Of a DNA stretch of 19,856 bases, positions 7,916 through 15,429 are shown in pieces. The DNA is from OFTM382 sp964448185 (lineage in GTDB: Bacteria > Planctomycetota > Phycisphaerae > Phycisphaerales > UBA1924). Numbering within the stretch: the stretch's first letter is position 1; every line of letters starts with the position of its first letter. The DNA lies in contig CAYUVO010000045.1 in the NCBI GenBank assembly GCA_964448185.1, positions 1-19,856 on the forward strand. Reading direction: 5' to 3'. The notes under the pieces were generated by a model. The model was not told where the DNA came from and did not search any database. It was given only the letters and a program-made list of their open reading frames with translations. The position numbers and the translations under genes are program-made.

Positions 7916-8115
7916 CGCTTTCGCCTTCCGTCACGCTGTCGCTTTGCCTGCTCGATCACAGCTTCGATCTCTTCTCGAAGCCAGCGTCTGGTGCGAGCCC
8001 CGAGCCGCACCGGTTGCGGGAGATCGCCTGAGTCGGCCCTCCGCCAGACTTCGCGGGTCGAGATGGAGAGTATCGCTGCCACCTCGCCGACATTGAGCAG
8101 CTTGACAGGTTCCAT
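7888..8115 (-). CDS. AlpA/excisionase-like helix-turn-helix protein
   Basis: 75 residues starting MEPVKLLNVGEVAAILSIST. The sequence follows the MerR-like winged-helix pattern of AlpA and excisionase proteins: LLNVGEVAAILSISTREVWRRADSGDLPQPVRLGARTRRWLREEIEAVI. It contains a recognition helix, a GDLPxPVRLG wing and the closing RRWLREEI helix. Such proteins bind attachment sites to direct excision or activate integrase genes. The start at 8115 is chosen over ATG 8142 because AGGAGG lies 5 bases upstream of it. The gene overlaps the integrase start by 28 bases, so the two are expected to be expressed together. Confidence 0.85.
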   Translation of the reverse strand: MEPVKLLNVGEVAAILSISTREVWRRADSGDLPQPVRLGARTRRWLREEIEAVIEQAKRQRDGRRKRCMSSNPNG

Positions 8116-8176
8116 ACGCGCCTCCTGGGGACTGGTTCTCATGGATTCGTTGATTCTTGCTCTGCATTCTTCGATC

Positions 8177-8536
8177 TCAGAGAACGGGAACCGGCGTGGC
8201 CGCGTTGATAGAGGTAGAGCCAGTTGTCGTGCTTGCGCCGCGCGCTACAGAACCGGCCCTTGGCCACGTCCTGTTGTCCCAGAGGATTCTGACCACGACC
8301 CAGAGGCCGCAGACAGCGGGGATCAGCAACTCGTTGAAGTCGCTTGCGAATGGGGAGATGATGGCAACGAGGATGGTGCACGGTGCAAACTCGACGAGGC
8401 TGCGCAGGTAGATGCCTACGCCGAAAACGCCCAGGAAGAACCCGAGCAGGAATCCGATGATCGCGCTCTTGCCTCTGCCGGGGTGCGGAGGGTTGATCCA
8501 GCTCTTGGCGGTATCGATGAGTCGCTGCTTGTTCAT
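8177..8536 (-). CDS. Small membrane protein, unknown function
   Basis: 119 residues. A short basic N-terminus (MNKQRLIDTAKSWINPPHPGRGK) precedes three hydrophobic segments near 24-44, 47-66 and 67-86. A polar Ser/Thr-rich tail from about 95 ends the protein. AAAGG lies 6 bases upstream of the ATG at 8536. The gene lies 61 bases upstream of the AlpA-like gene and 63 bases downstream of the preceding small gene, all on the minus strand, which suggests one operon leading into the integrase. The family is not recognised. The placement after a coupling-protein remnant would fit an accessory conjugation or entry-exclusion role, but this is speculation. Confidence 0.65.
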   Translation of the reverse strand: MNKQRLIDTAKSWINPPHPGRGKSAIIGFLLGFFLGVFGVGIYLRSLVEFAPCTILVAIISPFASDFNELLIPAVCGLWVVVRILWDNRTWPRAGSVARGASTTTGSTSINAATPVPVL

Positions 8537-8599
8537 GATGAGCCTTTCGTGTCAGCGGCGATTGCGAATGGGGACCATGAGTGGTTCTTGGTGTTGGCA

Positions 8600-8920
8600 T
8601 CAATCTCTTTCGATCTCAGGTGCCTCCTGTTGGACGGTGAGACTGTCACGATCCGGGGCGGTGACTTCCTGCTCGGGAGCGGGCTGGGTGTATTTGTCGA
8701 GCATGGAGAGAACATCGCTATCACGCGATGTTTCCCGAGGTTGTTCGCCACGCATGCCTGCGGTGATCTCTCCAGGAGTTTTCGTAAAGGCCATGCCGAG
8801 TTCGGCGTGTTGGGACACGGTGCCCCCGCCATAGAACGCATTGGCAAGCTCCTTGGCTCCCTGTCTCAAATACGCTCCGATCACTTCCTTGCTGCGGCTG
8901 AGATTCTCTCGAAGGTTCAT
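8600..8920 (-). CDS. Small soluble hypothetical protein
   Basis: 106 residues beginning MNLRENLSRSKEVIGAYLRQGAKELANAFYGGG. The N-terminal third is helical and mixed-charge. The C-terminal half is acidic and polar (about residues 55-106), likely disordered. There is no membrane segment. AAGGAG sits about 6 bases before ATG 8920, a good ribosome binding site that supports the start. It lies between two small membrane protein genes in the same direction. No family is recognised. Confidence 0.62.
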   Translation of the reverse strand: MNLRENLSRSKEVIGAYLRQGAKELANAFYGGGTVSQHAELGMAFTKTPGEITAGMRGEQPRETSRDSDVLSMLDKYTQPAPEQEVTAPDRDSLTVQQEAPEIERD

Positions 8921-8971
8921 ACGTAGCTCCTTGTGCCGGTGGTGTGTCTTGATCGTGGTGTGTGTGCTGGC

Positions 8972-9580
8972 TCACCGGCGATGAGGATTGCTCAAATCGC
9001 GGAATCTCTCTGACAGAGCGCGTTGTTCAATGAACGCATCGTGCATCTCGATAGCCTGCACGCGATCGACCGCTTCGATCACCGAGTTTGTCAGTGCCAG
9101 GGAGATTCCCGCGACGACCAGATAGCTGCCCAGCGGCTCGCTCACGGTCATCAGTAAGACACCAATGATGCACACGATCGCCGGTTCTACGCCGCCCTTG
9201 ATCGTGCTTTCTGAACACTTGGGGAAGACTCTCGCCAGTCTCGATGACCCGTTGTATCTGGAGTGCATGATGTTGCCGCGATGCATCATCCACATGCTTT
9301 CAAGGCGTGCACGCAGTTGCATCACGAGATAGAGCAGCCAGAAGCCCATGATCGGGCGGGGATCATCTTGAGGCCAGAACAGCATCCACATGGGCACGGC
9401 GACCAGCCCGCCCAAGGATGCGACACCGAAGTATCTACAGCCAAATCTCTTTCGCAAAAACACTTCGACTGGGCTGGCAAGCGCGCGGGCGACGAACACC
9501 AGCACGTTGGCGGCCTGCTTGGAGTCCTGGATTGGAGTCCAGCCAGGTTGTGAGGGCTCGCGTTGTTGCTGCTCAGACAT
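8972..9580 (-). CDS. Membrane protein of the integrase-side operon, unknown function
   Basis: 202 residues with a polar N-terminus and four hydrophobic stretches near 50-69, 77-89, 131-147 and 151-168. The central region has charged, Met- and Arg-rich loops (RARLESMWMMHRGNIMHSRYNGSSR, about 90-114). No family motif is recognised. The start at 9580 has only a weak purine signal. The gene lies 112 bases after the stop of the coupling-protein remnant and begins a run of four minus-strand genes ending with the integrase. Whether it is a conjugation accessory or an unrelated cargo gene cannot be decided from sequence. Confidence 0.68.
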   Translation of the reverse strand: MSEQQQREPSQPGWTPIQDSKQAANVLVFVARALASPVEVFLRKRFGCRYFGVASLGGLVAVPMWMLFWPQDDPRPIMGFWLLYLVMQLRARLESMWMMHRGNIMHSRYNGSSRLARVFPKCSESTIKGGVEPAIVCIIGVLLMTVSEPLGSYLVVAGISLALTNSVIEAVDRVQAIEMHDAFIEQRALSERFRDLSNPHRR

Positions 9581-9692
9581 GATGGAGTCCGTTCATGCAA
9601 AAAGAGTTGGCGGAAGAAGAGCCGTTCGATGATCTATGAGGGCATCACCGATGTCACCCACTCCCCCCCCCACCCGGGGGACGTATGGCTAC

Positions 9693-10223
9693 CTACCTTC
9701 TCTTGCGGTGCTTTGGTGCACCTTGCTGCGGAAAGCGAGCACGTGACCAGGTTTTGCCGCTGGCAAAGACCCGCCCGCCCATGTAGACAATTGCTTCGGT
9801 GTAAAAATGTGGCGGGCCGCCCTTGGCAAGGCTGTTCAGATCCGACGCCTGCAGGTCGAACTCATAGCTTTCGCTGATGCCCGCAGACCCACTGCTGGCA
9901 TCACCCATCAACGGTCCAAGCCAGTCCTGGCCGCGCGAAGTGTTGCTGCTAACAAAGTGCCGAAGAGACTTGCCGGTGAGTTCTTGCAGGTAACTGATCG
10001 TGCGTGTGTCAGACTGCTGGTGGTGAATCTGCAGCTGAGTGTTGCCCAGGAACGACTGCATGCGCGATTCCGCACCGTGGCCGCCGAAGGCTTCTAAGAG
10101 TGTCGCGACTGATTGCGTTGCATAGACCGCCGAGGTGCGAGAGCTTCTGGCCGTGGTCACGAACAAAGCGTCGTCCTCGGTCATCAGATGCTGGCATTCG
10201 TCACAGACGATGCACACTGCTCG
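9693..10223 (-). pseudogene. C-terminal remnant of a type IV coupling protein (TraD/TraG/VirD4-like)
   Basis: The surviving frame opens with RAVCIVCDECQHLM, matching the Walker B strand (hydrophobic-DE-x-Q) of conjugative coupling ATPases. It continues with FVTTARSSRTSAVYATQSVATLLEAFGG, SFLGNTQLQIHHQQSDTRTISYLQELTGKS and a basic tail ending in KHRKRR. Coupling proteins usually exceed 500 residues; only about 175 remain, and the N-terminal membrane anchor and Walker A are missing. The frame stays open further upstream, but that part is antisense to the methyltransferase remnant and shows no homology-like pattern. No intact transfer function can be expected from this copy. Confidence 0.7.
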
Positions 10224-10229
10224 GGTGCT

Positions 10230-10478
10230 TTGGCTCCCGGCGGGCGGCTTGTTGTCTTGATGGGTGACTACACCGATCGAACCGAGGGATTCGTGCCGTT
10301 GGTCTACCACACCAAACGTCTGGCGTTCGATGCTGGGCTTTCGCAGTGCTGCACCGACATCATCCGGTTCAGCCACGGGGCCAGCAGCGGCAGCAAGGTC
10401 TACCGCTCTTCTTTCATTCCAGGGCTGCACGACGTGTGCATGGTGTTCGAGGCCCCGAGCGCCTCGCGTCCGAGATGA
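10230..10478 (+). pseudogene. C-terminal remnant of a methyltransferase-like gene
   Basis: The frame reads LAPGGRLVVLMGDYTD, then FVPLVYHTKRLAFDAGL, CCTDIIRFSHGAS, KVYRSSFIPGLHDVCMVFEAP and a stop at 10476-10478. The opening APGGRLVVLMGDY resembles the PGG-strand late in class I SAM-dependent methyltransferases, and the rest looks like a conserved C-terminal part. The SAM-binding motif I and any catalytic NPPY-type motif are absent because the 5' part is missing. The fragment begins within about 10 bases of the coupling-protein remnant on the other strand. The methyltransferase identity rests on motif resemblance only. Confidence 0.5.
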
Positions 10479-10592
10479 CGCATCGGCACCGGCATCTGCA
10501 CTCCCGGTGTGGGTTCGATCCACCGACACTTTCTGGTTTACACATCACCATCTTTGCGGCATGGTGAGCGTGTCACAACGAGGGAGGACACC

Positions 10593-10820
10593 ATGACCCA
10601 TACCGACCACGACCGCCTTGAGATCACCACGCTCTCGCTGCCCGAACGGGTAACGCTCGCCCAGGAACTCTGGGACAGCGTGCACGCCGACGCTTGCGCA
10701 GCGCCGTTCACGCCCGAGCAGCTCGCCGAACTCGACCGGCGTATCGCGGCGCTCGACGCCGGAGAGATGCAGAGCGAGCCGTGGGAGACGGTTCGCGACC
10801 GGCTCCACAACCGGCTGTGA
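10593..10820 (+). CDS. Antitoxin, putative addiction module component family
   Basis: 75 residues: after a polar start comes LSLPERVTLAQELWDSV, then FTPEQLAELDRRIAALDAGE and a PWETVRDRL ending. This is the pattern of the small addiction-module antitoxins paired with RelE/ParE toxins. GGGAGG ends about 6 bases before ATG 10593, fixing the start. The stop overlaps the toxin start as GTGA, indicating translational coupling. The gene would neutralise the toxin by direct binding and probably represses its own promoter, as known for related modules. Confidence 0.85.
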   Translation: MTHTDHDRLEITTLSLPERVTLAQELWDSVHADACAAPFTPEQLAELDRRIAALDAGEMQSEPWETVRDRLHNRL

Positions 10821-11137
10821 CCACGTTGCTCTATTCAGCGGCCGCGTCCGAGGACGTGCTCGCCGCGTGCCACTGGCTTGAAGAAGTACAGCCCGGTCTT
10901 GGCGAGCGAATGCTCGACGAACTCGACCGGCTTGCCAGCTTGGTCCGGCAGAACCCGGAGATGTACGAGCTGTTCTCAGGGACCCAGTCTTTCGGTGCTT
11001 GCCGCCGCGCCGTGCTCCGCACGTTCGACTACGCGCTTGTCTACCGCGTGCTGCCCGAAGCTATTGAAGTGCTCGGCCTGCTCCACTGCAGGCTCGACCC
11101 TGTAGCCGCCGCGTCCAGGATCGGCGCGACTGGATGA
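10817..11137 (+). CDS. RelE/ParE superfamily toxin
   Basis: 106 residues starting at GTG 10817, which overlaps the antitoxin stop by 4 bases. The fold signature is clear: an N-terminal strand, a long helical region (LAACHWLEEVQPGLGERMLDELDRLASLVRQNPEMY), then FGACRRAVLRTFDYALVYRVLPEAIEVLGLLHCRLDP, with the basic residues and H-x-x-x-DP ending typical of the family. Members either cleave ribosome-bound mRNA or inhibit gyrase; which applies cannot be told here. Within the element it probably acts as a stability or maintenance module. Confidence 0.85.
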   Translation: MTTLLYSAAASEDVLAACHWLEEVQPGLGERMLDELDRLASLVRQNPEMYELFSGTQSFGACRRAVLRTFDYALVYRVLPEAIEVLGLLHCRLDPVAAASRIGATG

Positions 11138-11360
11138 GCTGAACTCCTACACCAGCAACTTGCACCGACCCCACCCTTCGCTCGGCTCTGCATCGTCCGC
11201 CGGGGTGCTCGCCGTCAAGGTCCCCACCGCTGCGCGGTCCCCCCGCCGGGGGATCCACCTTGACCGCTGTGCGCTCCCGGCTTCCTGCTGCTCCGCCACC
11301 AAGCGAACGGTGAGGGCTGGGCGTGCCAGCTCCCGCCGCAAGGGCAAACAGGAGCACACC
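11138..11360. other. GC-rich non-coding leader of the ArdC gene
   Basis: A 223-base gap before ardC, rich in G+C with small dyads. One is a CCCCC/GGGGG stem around 11235-11249. The frame of ardC is open through part of it, but a good ribosome binding site just before ATG 11361 argues that it is not translated. It may hold the promoter and a structured leader. No specific regulator is seen. Confidence 0.4.
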
Positions 11361-12239
11361 ATGGCCAAGCCATCATTCGATCTCTACCAAGAAGTCACCG
11401 ACCGCATCATCGAGATGCTCGAACAAGGAGTCGCCCCCTGGCGGTCACCCATCATGGGCACAGGGTCCGCCGGATATCCCAAGAACCTGACCTCCGGCAA
11501 GCCCTACCGAGGTGTCAACGTGTTCTTGCTCGCGTTCACTGCGTGGTCGCAGGGCTACGGGTCGTCGTGCTGGCTGACGTTCAACCAAGCTAAGAGCAAG
11601 GGCGGATCGATCAGGAAGGGCGAGAAGTCGTCCAAGGTCGTGTTTTGGAAGCAGTACGAGATCGAAGACACAGAAACCGGCAAGCCCAAGCTCGTGCCCG
11701 TGCTCCGTTCCTACCGGGTCTTCAACGCCGAGCAGTGCGACGGGATCGAGGTTCCCGACGCGGTGCCCTTCGAGCCGCTTGAGTTCACACCGATGGAAGC
11801 GTGTGAACAAATCATCACGGAATACAAGAACGGTCCGACGATCGAGCACGGCGGTACGCGAGCGTTCTACCGCCCGAGCACTGATGCGGTGCGTGTGCCC
11901 GAGTCGACAAGATTCTCATCATCGGAGGAGTATTACGGCACGCTGTTCCATGAGCTGGCCCACAGCACCGGGCATAGCAGCAGGCTGGATCGAGGACTTG
12001 ACACCGAGCCTACGGCCTTTGGGTCTCCTGACTACGGCAAGGAAGAGCTGGTCGCCGAGATCGCGTCGGCGTTCTTGTGTGCCGAGGCCGGGATAGACCC
12101 CGTAACGATCAAGAACTCAGCCGCGTATCTGCAAGGCTGGCTCCGGTGCCTCAAGCAGGACAAAAAACTTGTGATGCAGGCAGCGGGTGCAGGCCAGAAG
12201 GCCGCAGACTGGATCGTTGGTAGGACGTTCGGCGAGTAG
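11361..12239 (+). CDS. ardC: ArdC-like antirestriction protein (ssDNA-binding plus zincin domain)
   Basis: 292 residues. The N-terminal domain begins FDLYQEVTDRIIEMLEQGVAPWRSP and continues with the family-typical NLTSGKPYRGVNVFLL, WLTFNQAKSKGGSIRKGEKS and FWKQYE (about 33-100). This is the ArdC single-strand DNA-binding domain. The C-terminal zincin-like domain carries FHELAHSTGH, with HELAH at 197-201, and a later acidic EELVAEIASAFLC helix that can supply the third zinc ligand. Such proteins protect incoming single-stranded DNA from restriction during conjugation. Start: AGGAG about 7 bases before ATG 11361. Its presence indicates that the element moves, or once moved, by conjugation. Confidence 0.92.
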   Translation: MAKPSFDLYQEVTDRIIEMLEQGVAPWRSPIMGTGSAGYPKNLTSGKPYRGVNVFLLAFTAWSQGYGSSCWLTFNQAKSKGGSIRKGEKSSKVVFWKQYEIEDTETGKPKLVPVLRSYRVFNAEQCDGIEVPDAVPFEPLEFTPMEACEQIITEYKNGPTIEHGGTRAFYRPSTDAVRVPESTRFSSSEEYYGTLFHELAHSTGHSSRLDRGLDTEPTAFGSPDYGKEELVAEIASAFLCAEAGIDPVTIKNSAAYLQGWLRCLKQDKKLVMQAAGAGQKAADWIVGRTFGE

Positions 12240-12286
12240 CAACGGAGATTACCACTGTGATCCCGGCGCACTTGCACAGGTACGGG

Positions 12287-12520
12287 TCACCGCCGATGCG
12301 TTGTCTCGGAGTCCGACTCGTAGCGGCGCAGGTCACGCTCAACCGACTCTGCTGATCTCACACCAGAGAAGCTCAGCACATCCGCGGTCGCATCCGCTGC
12401 AAGAAGGTACCCCCGGATCTTGGATACCAACTGCTGTGGGTTTCCTCTGCCAATCTTTAGCCGTCGATAACAGTGTCTTGCAGCCTCAAGTAAATGCTCG
12501 TCGTTTGATGAATCTGTCAT
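12287..12520 (-). CDS. Small hypothetical protein
   Basis: 77 residues starting MTDSSNDEHLLEAARHCYRRLKIGRGNPQQLVSKIRGYLLAADATADVLSFSG. It is charged, mostly helical in appearance, without membrane segments or recognised motifs. GAGGGG lies only about 2 bases before the ATG, a shorter spacing than ideal. It follows the 411-residue gene with a 61-base gap in the same direction, so it may be its downstream partner. The evidence for coding is composition and position only. Confidence 0.45.
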   Translation of the reverse strand: MTDSSNDEHLLEAARHCYRRLKIGRGNPQQLVSKIRGYLLAADATADVLSFSGVRSAESVERDLRRYESDSETTHRR

Positions 12521-12581
12521 TGCCCCTCACACAGGCGACCGTAGCACAAATACGAGCCGTGCGCAAGGGTTCACGAACCGA

Positions 12582-13817
12582 TCAGCCGGTCTCAATACTG
12601 TCATCCAGAAGGACGTTGTAGAATCGCAGCAAACGCCGCTCCCGATTTGGCGGCTGAAAGAATATCGCGGCGAGCAATGTCCCCAATGCCGTCCCGGTTA
12701 AGAGCCGCGCGGCGAGAGCATCCGGGTGAACGGAGTGCTGCGTAAGTTCGGAAGCCGCCGCAGCAGCCGTCGAAGCCACGGCTCCGAGACTGATCCCCTG
12801 CAAGCTCGATCGGAGGAACGGGCGAAGCGCCTTGTCTTTCATCCCTCGCCGCAGGATATCGGCTCGCACGTGAATCTCTTCGAGGCTGTCTCGGAACGCA
12901 ACGGCCAGATCGGTCCCCTCTGTCGCGGTGACGGATGTTTTTGCGAGAACACGCCCGAGGGCGGATCGGAATTCCGCAAAGTCTTCAGACTGGGTGCGGA
13001 TGGCCACAAACTCGGCGTCCGGGATATCATCGATAGCTGGCATATTCAGCTGCTGCAGCAGAGCAACCGAGTCGATCCTGCTAGTCCCGGATACCGGATA
13101 CTGGCCCTTTAGCATGCCAACCATGCGAGCATAAAGCTGGCCTGAGACCGTGTCAAGAAACGCCAGATTGGAGTTGATCGAACCTGCATTGATCGCGTCG
13201 ATGAGCACGCCATACATGTACGCTTCTAGCACGTCCTGTTCCTCGGTGTCGTCGTCCTGGACGTGCCCTGTAATTCGGGAATGAATATCCGAGAGTGCGT
13301 CACTCTTCACCGCGCTCACCATCTCCGCTACGAGTTGTCGAGCTTGATCGTACCCCAGTACATCAAACGGGTTCGGACGGCCAGTTACCGATAGCACATG
13401 CTCCCGTACGAGAGTGTCGTTCCGCCGTGTCCATTCAAGTAACGCCTCGATCGGGCGGGATGCTTCTGTGGGGTGCTCCGCGAGCCGATAGTCAATCATC
13501 AGAGGCTGCATTGGGATGACAACCTCACGATGCACGAGGGCGAGTTGCTTTGCACGCCGCGTGGTTCGCGGCTCCGTTCGATCATCGGGAATGATGATCG
13601 GATCTGACAGCGAATCTGCTACCACTGCTTCGGGAGGAAAGTCATCGGTTGCCACCGCACTCAAGAAGGCGTCCACGCTCTCGACGAGCTCCGTAGTGCG
13701 AGACTCTGGCAACGCGACGACATCCCTTCGGCTGAGACCTGCAATCGACTCACCGAAGAAATTCTCGAACACGTCGGTAAGTGACGCCCGTACGGTCGCA
13801 CCTTGATCGATCGACAT
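12582..13817 (-). CDS. Uncharacterised 411-residue protein with hydrophobic C-terminal segments
   Basis: Starts MSIDQGATVRASLTDVFENFFGESIAGLSRRDVVALPESR. It is a predominantly helical, acidic protein with LQQLNMPAIDDIPDAEFVAIRTQSEDFAEFRSALGRVLA in its second half. Two hydrophobic stretches near the C-terminus (around GISLGAVASTAAAAA and LLTGTALGTLLAAIFF) could be a membrane hairpin. I do not recognise the family or any catalytic motif. The start at 13817 is chosen because GGGGAGG lies 4 bases upstream; an earlier ATG at 13976 would add 53 unlikely residues. It stands alone except for the small downstream gene, in a part of the element that often holds cargo. Confidence 0.8.
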   Translation of the reverse strand: MSIDQGATVRASLTDVFENFFGESIAGLSRRDVVALPESRTTELVESVDAFLSAVATDDFPPEAVVADSLSDPIIIPDDRTEPRTTRRAKQLALVHREVVIPMQPLMIDYRLAEHPTEASRPIEALLEWTRRNDTLVREHVLSVTGRPNPFDVLGYDQARQLVAEMVSAVKSDALSDIHSRITGHVQDDDTEEQDVLEAYMYGVLIDAINAGSINSNLAFLDTVSGQLYARMVGMLKGQYPVSGTSRIDSVALLQQLNMPAIDDIPDAEFVAIRTQSEDFAEFRSALGRVLAKTSVTATEGTDLAVAFRDSLEEIHVRADILRRGMKDKALRPFLRSSLQGISLGAVASTAAAAASELTQHSVHPDALAARLLTGTALGTLLAAIFFQPPNRERRLLRFYNVLLDDSIETG

Positions 13818-14253
13818 CCCGCCTCCCCTCGGTCTACGTGCCATGGTTGTGGTGGACGATTCTAGCTGAGAAGGTGATCGACCGCCAGGCATGGTGGGTC
13901 GTGTCTCGGTGAGCAGGCCGAGGCTGCACGGGCTCCCACGAGATCTAGCAGGTAGAGGGCATTCCGGGTCTCCCACTCATGGGCACTGCCAGCGCATGCT
14001 CTGCGACGCGCCCGACTGACCACGCTGAGGTGGCCTCTCGGACGTGATGGTGAAGACTGCGCAGAGCACGCACGCTGGGACGGTGAAGGCGTGATGCTGG
14101 CTGATTTGGTGAGTTGGCGGTGCTTCCGGTGAGGTGAATAGTGCTGCACCAGAATGGAACGGCTGCAGAGAAGAATTACTGTCAGACGTCTCCCCTAAGC
14201 GGAGCTTAGGACGTTCTTTCACGGTGAAAGCAAGCCATCAAGCCCACCCACCT
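13818..14253. other. Non-coding stretch upstream of the partition locus
   Basis: About 436 bases between the divergent 411-residue gene and the repeat cluster before parA. Short open frames exist on the minus strand, but they are Ser/Arg/Cys-rich with no ribosome binding site and look like chance. The region probably holds the promoter for the minus-strand gene. Nothing else is seen. Confidence 0.5.
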
Positions 14254-14444
14254 GCGAGATAGCCAGCTCACCAGCGAGTCAGCCAGCTCGCAATCTAGCT
14301 CGTCAGAGTGCTGGCAAGCAGGCCTGCCATCTACGGAGCTGTCCGGCTTGCCGGCTGACGAATCAGCTCGCTGGCATGCCCGTGAGTTACACGGTCAGTG
14401 TGTCATCAAGGCAACACTGCCAGCGTGATAGCACGCCAGCATCA
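14254..14444. repeat. CCAGC-rich repeat cluster, candidate centromere (parS/parC)
   Basis: Two tandem 20-base units of the form GCGAGnnAGCCAGCTCnC lie at 14254-14273 and 14274-14293. CCAGC or its complement GCTGG recurs at about 14271, 14308, 14369, 14418 and 14434, and the last two sit in 16-base spaced GCCAGCrTsA units. Several have dyad symmetry (GCGAG...CTCGC). The cluster lies just upstream of parA. Repeats in this position commonly bind the small partner of type Ib ParA systems, acting as centromere and operator. The role here is inferred from position and pattern. Confidence 0.5.
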
Positions 14445-14488
14445 CAAAGTGCTTGCATGCTGACAGAAGTCATGCCATTGCTCAGATC

Positions 14489-15157
14489 ATGATTATTGCG
14501 ATTGCAAATAGCAAAGGCGGTGTTGGCAAGTCAACCCTCGCTGTTCACCTCGCGACCTGGCTCCATCGCCAAGGGAGATCGGTGATCCTTGCCGACTGCG
14601 ATACACAGCAAAGCTCGTCGGAGTGGATACGCGAAGTTGAACCAGAGCTGCGCACCGAGACATTTCGCAACGCAGACGCGATCCTCAACGAGTTCCCATC
14701 ACTCAAGAGCGAGGCCGAGTTCATCATCGCCGATGGGCCGGGGAGCAACTCCGAAACCAGTAGGGCCTTGCTCTTGCTCGCTGATTTCGCAGTCGTGCCC
14801 TGCAAAGCATCGATGCTGGAAGTGAGGGCACTTGCCAAAGTCACAGAAGTGCTCCGCCAAGCGCAGGATATCCGGGGCGGGATGCCGCCGTCGGTCATCG
14901 TCCTGAGCATGGTGGGAAAGAACTACCGACTGACCAAGGACATGAAGGATGCGGCAGGAGCGTTGTCACTCTCGGTCGCATCTACATCCGTGACGCTGCG
15001 ACAGATCTACGCAGATGCACCGGGGCAGAGCGCTGTCGTGTGGGACATGAAGGCCCGGACCCGTCATGCAGCAGATGAGCTGGACTGTTTGTTTGCAGAG
15101 ATCGTGCCCGATGCGTCACTTGAATCATCCACAACAGACAAAGAGGTATCCGCATGA
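14489..15157 (+). CDS. parA: ParA-type partition ATPase
   Basis: 222 residues starting MIIAIANSKGGVGKSTLAVH. The deviant Walker A KGGVGKST is at 9-16, the Walker A' motif DCDTQ at 36-40, and the Walker B-like FIIADGPG ends near residue 85 with Asp82. The short length and absence of an N-terminal HTH place it with type Ib partition ATPases of plasmids and integrative elements, which position DNA by ATP-dependent nucleoid binding. The frame is open to TTG 14453, but ATG 14489 places the first strand correctly. No ribosome binding site is evident. The stop overlaps the next gene as ATGA. Confidence 0.92.
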   Translation: MIIAIANSKGGVGKSTLAVHLATWLHRQGRSVILADCDTQQSSSEWIREVEPELRTETFRNADAILNEFPSLKSEAEFIIADGPGSNSETSRALLLLADFAVVPCKASMLEVRALAKVTEVLRQAQDIRGGMPPSVIVLSMVGKNYRLTKDMKDAAGALSLSVASTSVTLRQIYADAPGQSAVVWDMKARTRHAADELDCLFAEIVPDASLESSTTDKEVSA

Positions 15158-15429
15158 ACGAACGCCGTTCACTGACCGAGGGCATCGAACCAAAGCACAC
15201 ACAATCACCCAAACCCGACAAGATTCAGAAACAGTTTGTGTACGGGGAGAAGCAGCCAAAGGAACACGCTCGCGTGCTTGTCAGCACACGGATTCGCGGC
15301 GACTACGCTCGGGCATTGAAACGTGCATCGCTTGAGCGCCAGCTCGATGGCATCACGCCACACACGCTCCAAGATATTCTTGAGCAGGCTATAGAGCCAT
15401 GGCTGAGGGAGCATGGGTACCTTACGTGA
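15154..15429 (+). CDS. Small centromere-binding partner candidate (ribbon-helix-helix-like)
   Basis: 91 residues. The first 35 are polar and basic. The rest, HARVLVSTRIRGDYARALKRASLERQLDGITPHTLQDILEQAIEPWLREHGYL, reads as a strand (RVLVSTRI) followed by two helices, the layout of ribbon-helix-helix DNA-binding proteins. The gene overlaps parA by ATGA and precedes repA, where type Ib ParB-like adaptors are found. It likely binds the repeat cluster upstream of parA and regulates the operon. The fold assignment is from pattern only, and a homology search has not been done. Confidence 0.7.
   Translation: MNERRSLTEGIEPKHTQSPKPDKIQKQFVYGEKQPKEHARVLVSTRIRGDYARALKRASLERQLDGITPHTLQDILEQAIEPWLREHGYLT

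Noticed and set aside
9663..9681. C-run followed by CACCCGGGGG as a terminator of the coupling-protein remnant
   Set aside because: The stem would be short and there is no T-tract in either direction.
13862..14222. Two minus-strand open frames of 81 and 95 codons before the parA repeats
   Set aside because: They overlap each other in different frames, are Ser/Arg/Cys-rich and lack start signals.
14254..14444. CRISPR array
   Set aside because: The repeats are short (under 20 bases), imperfect, and not separated by regular unique spacers, and no cas genes are present.
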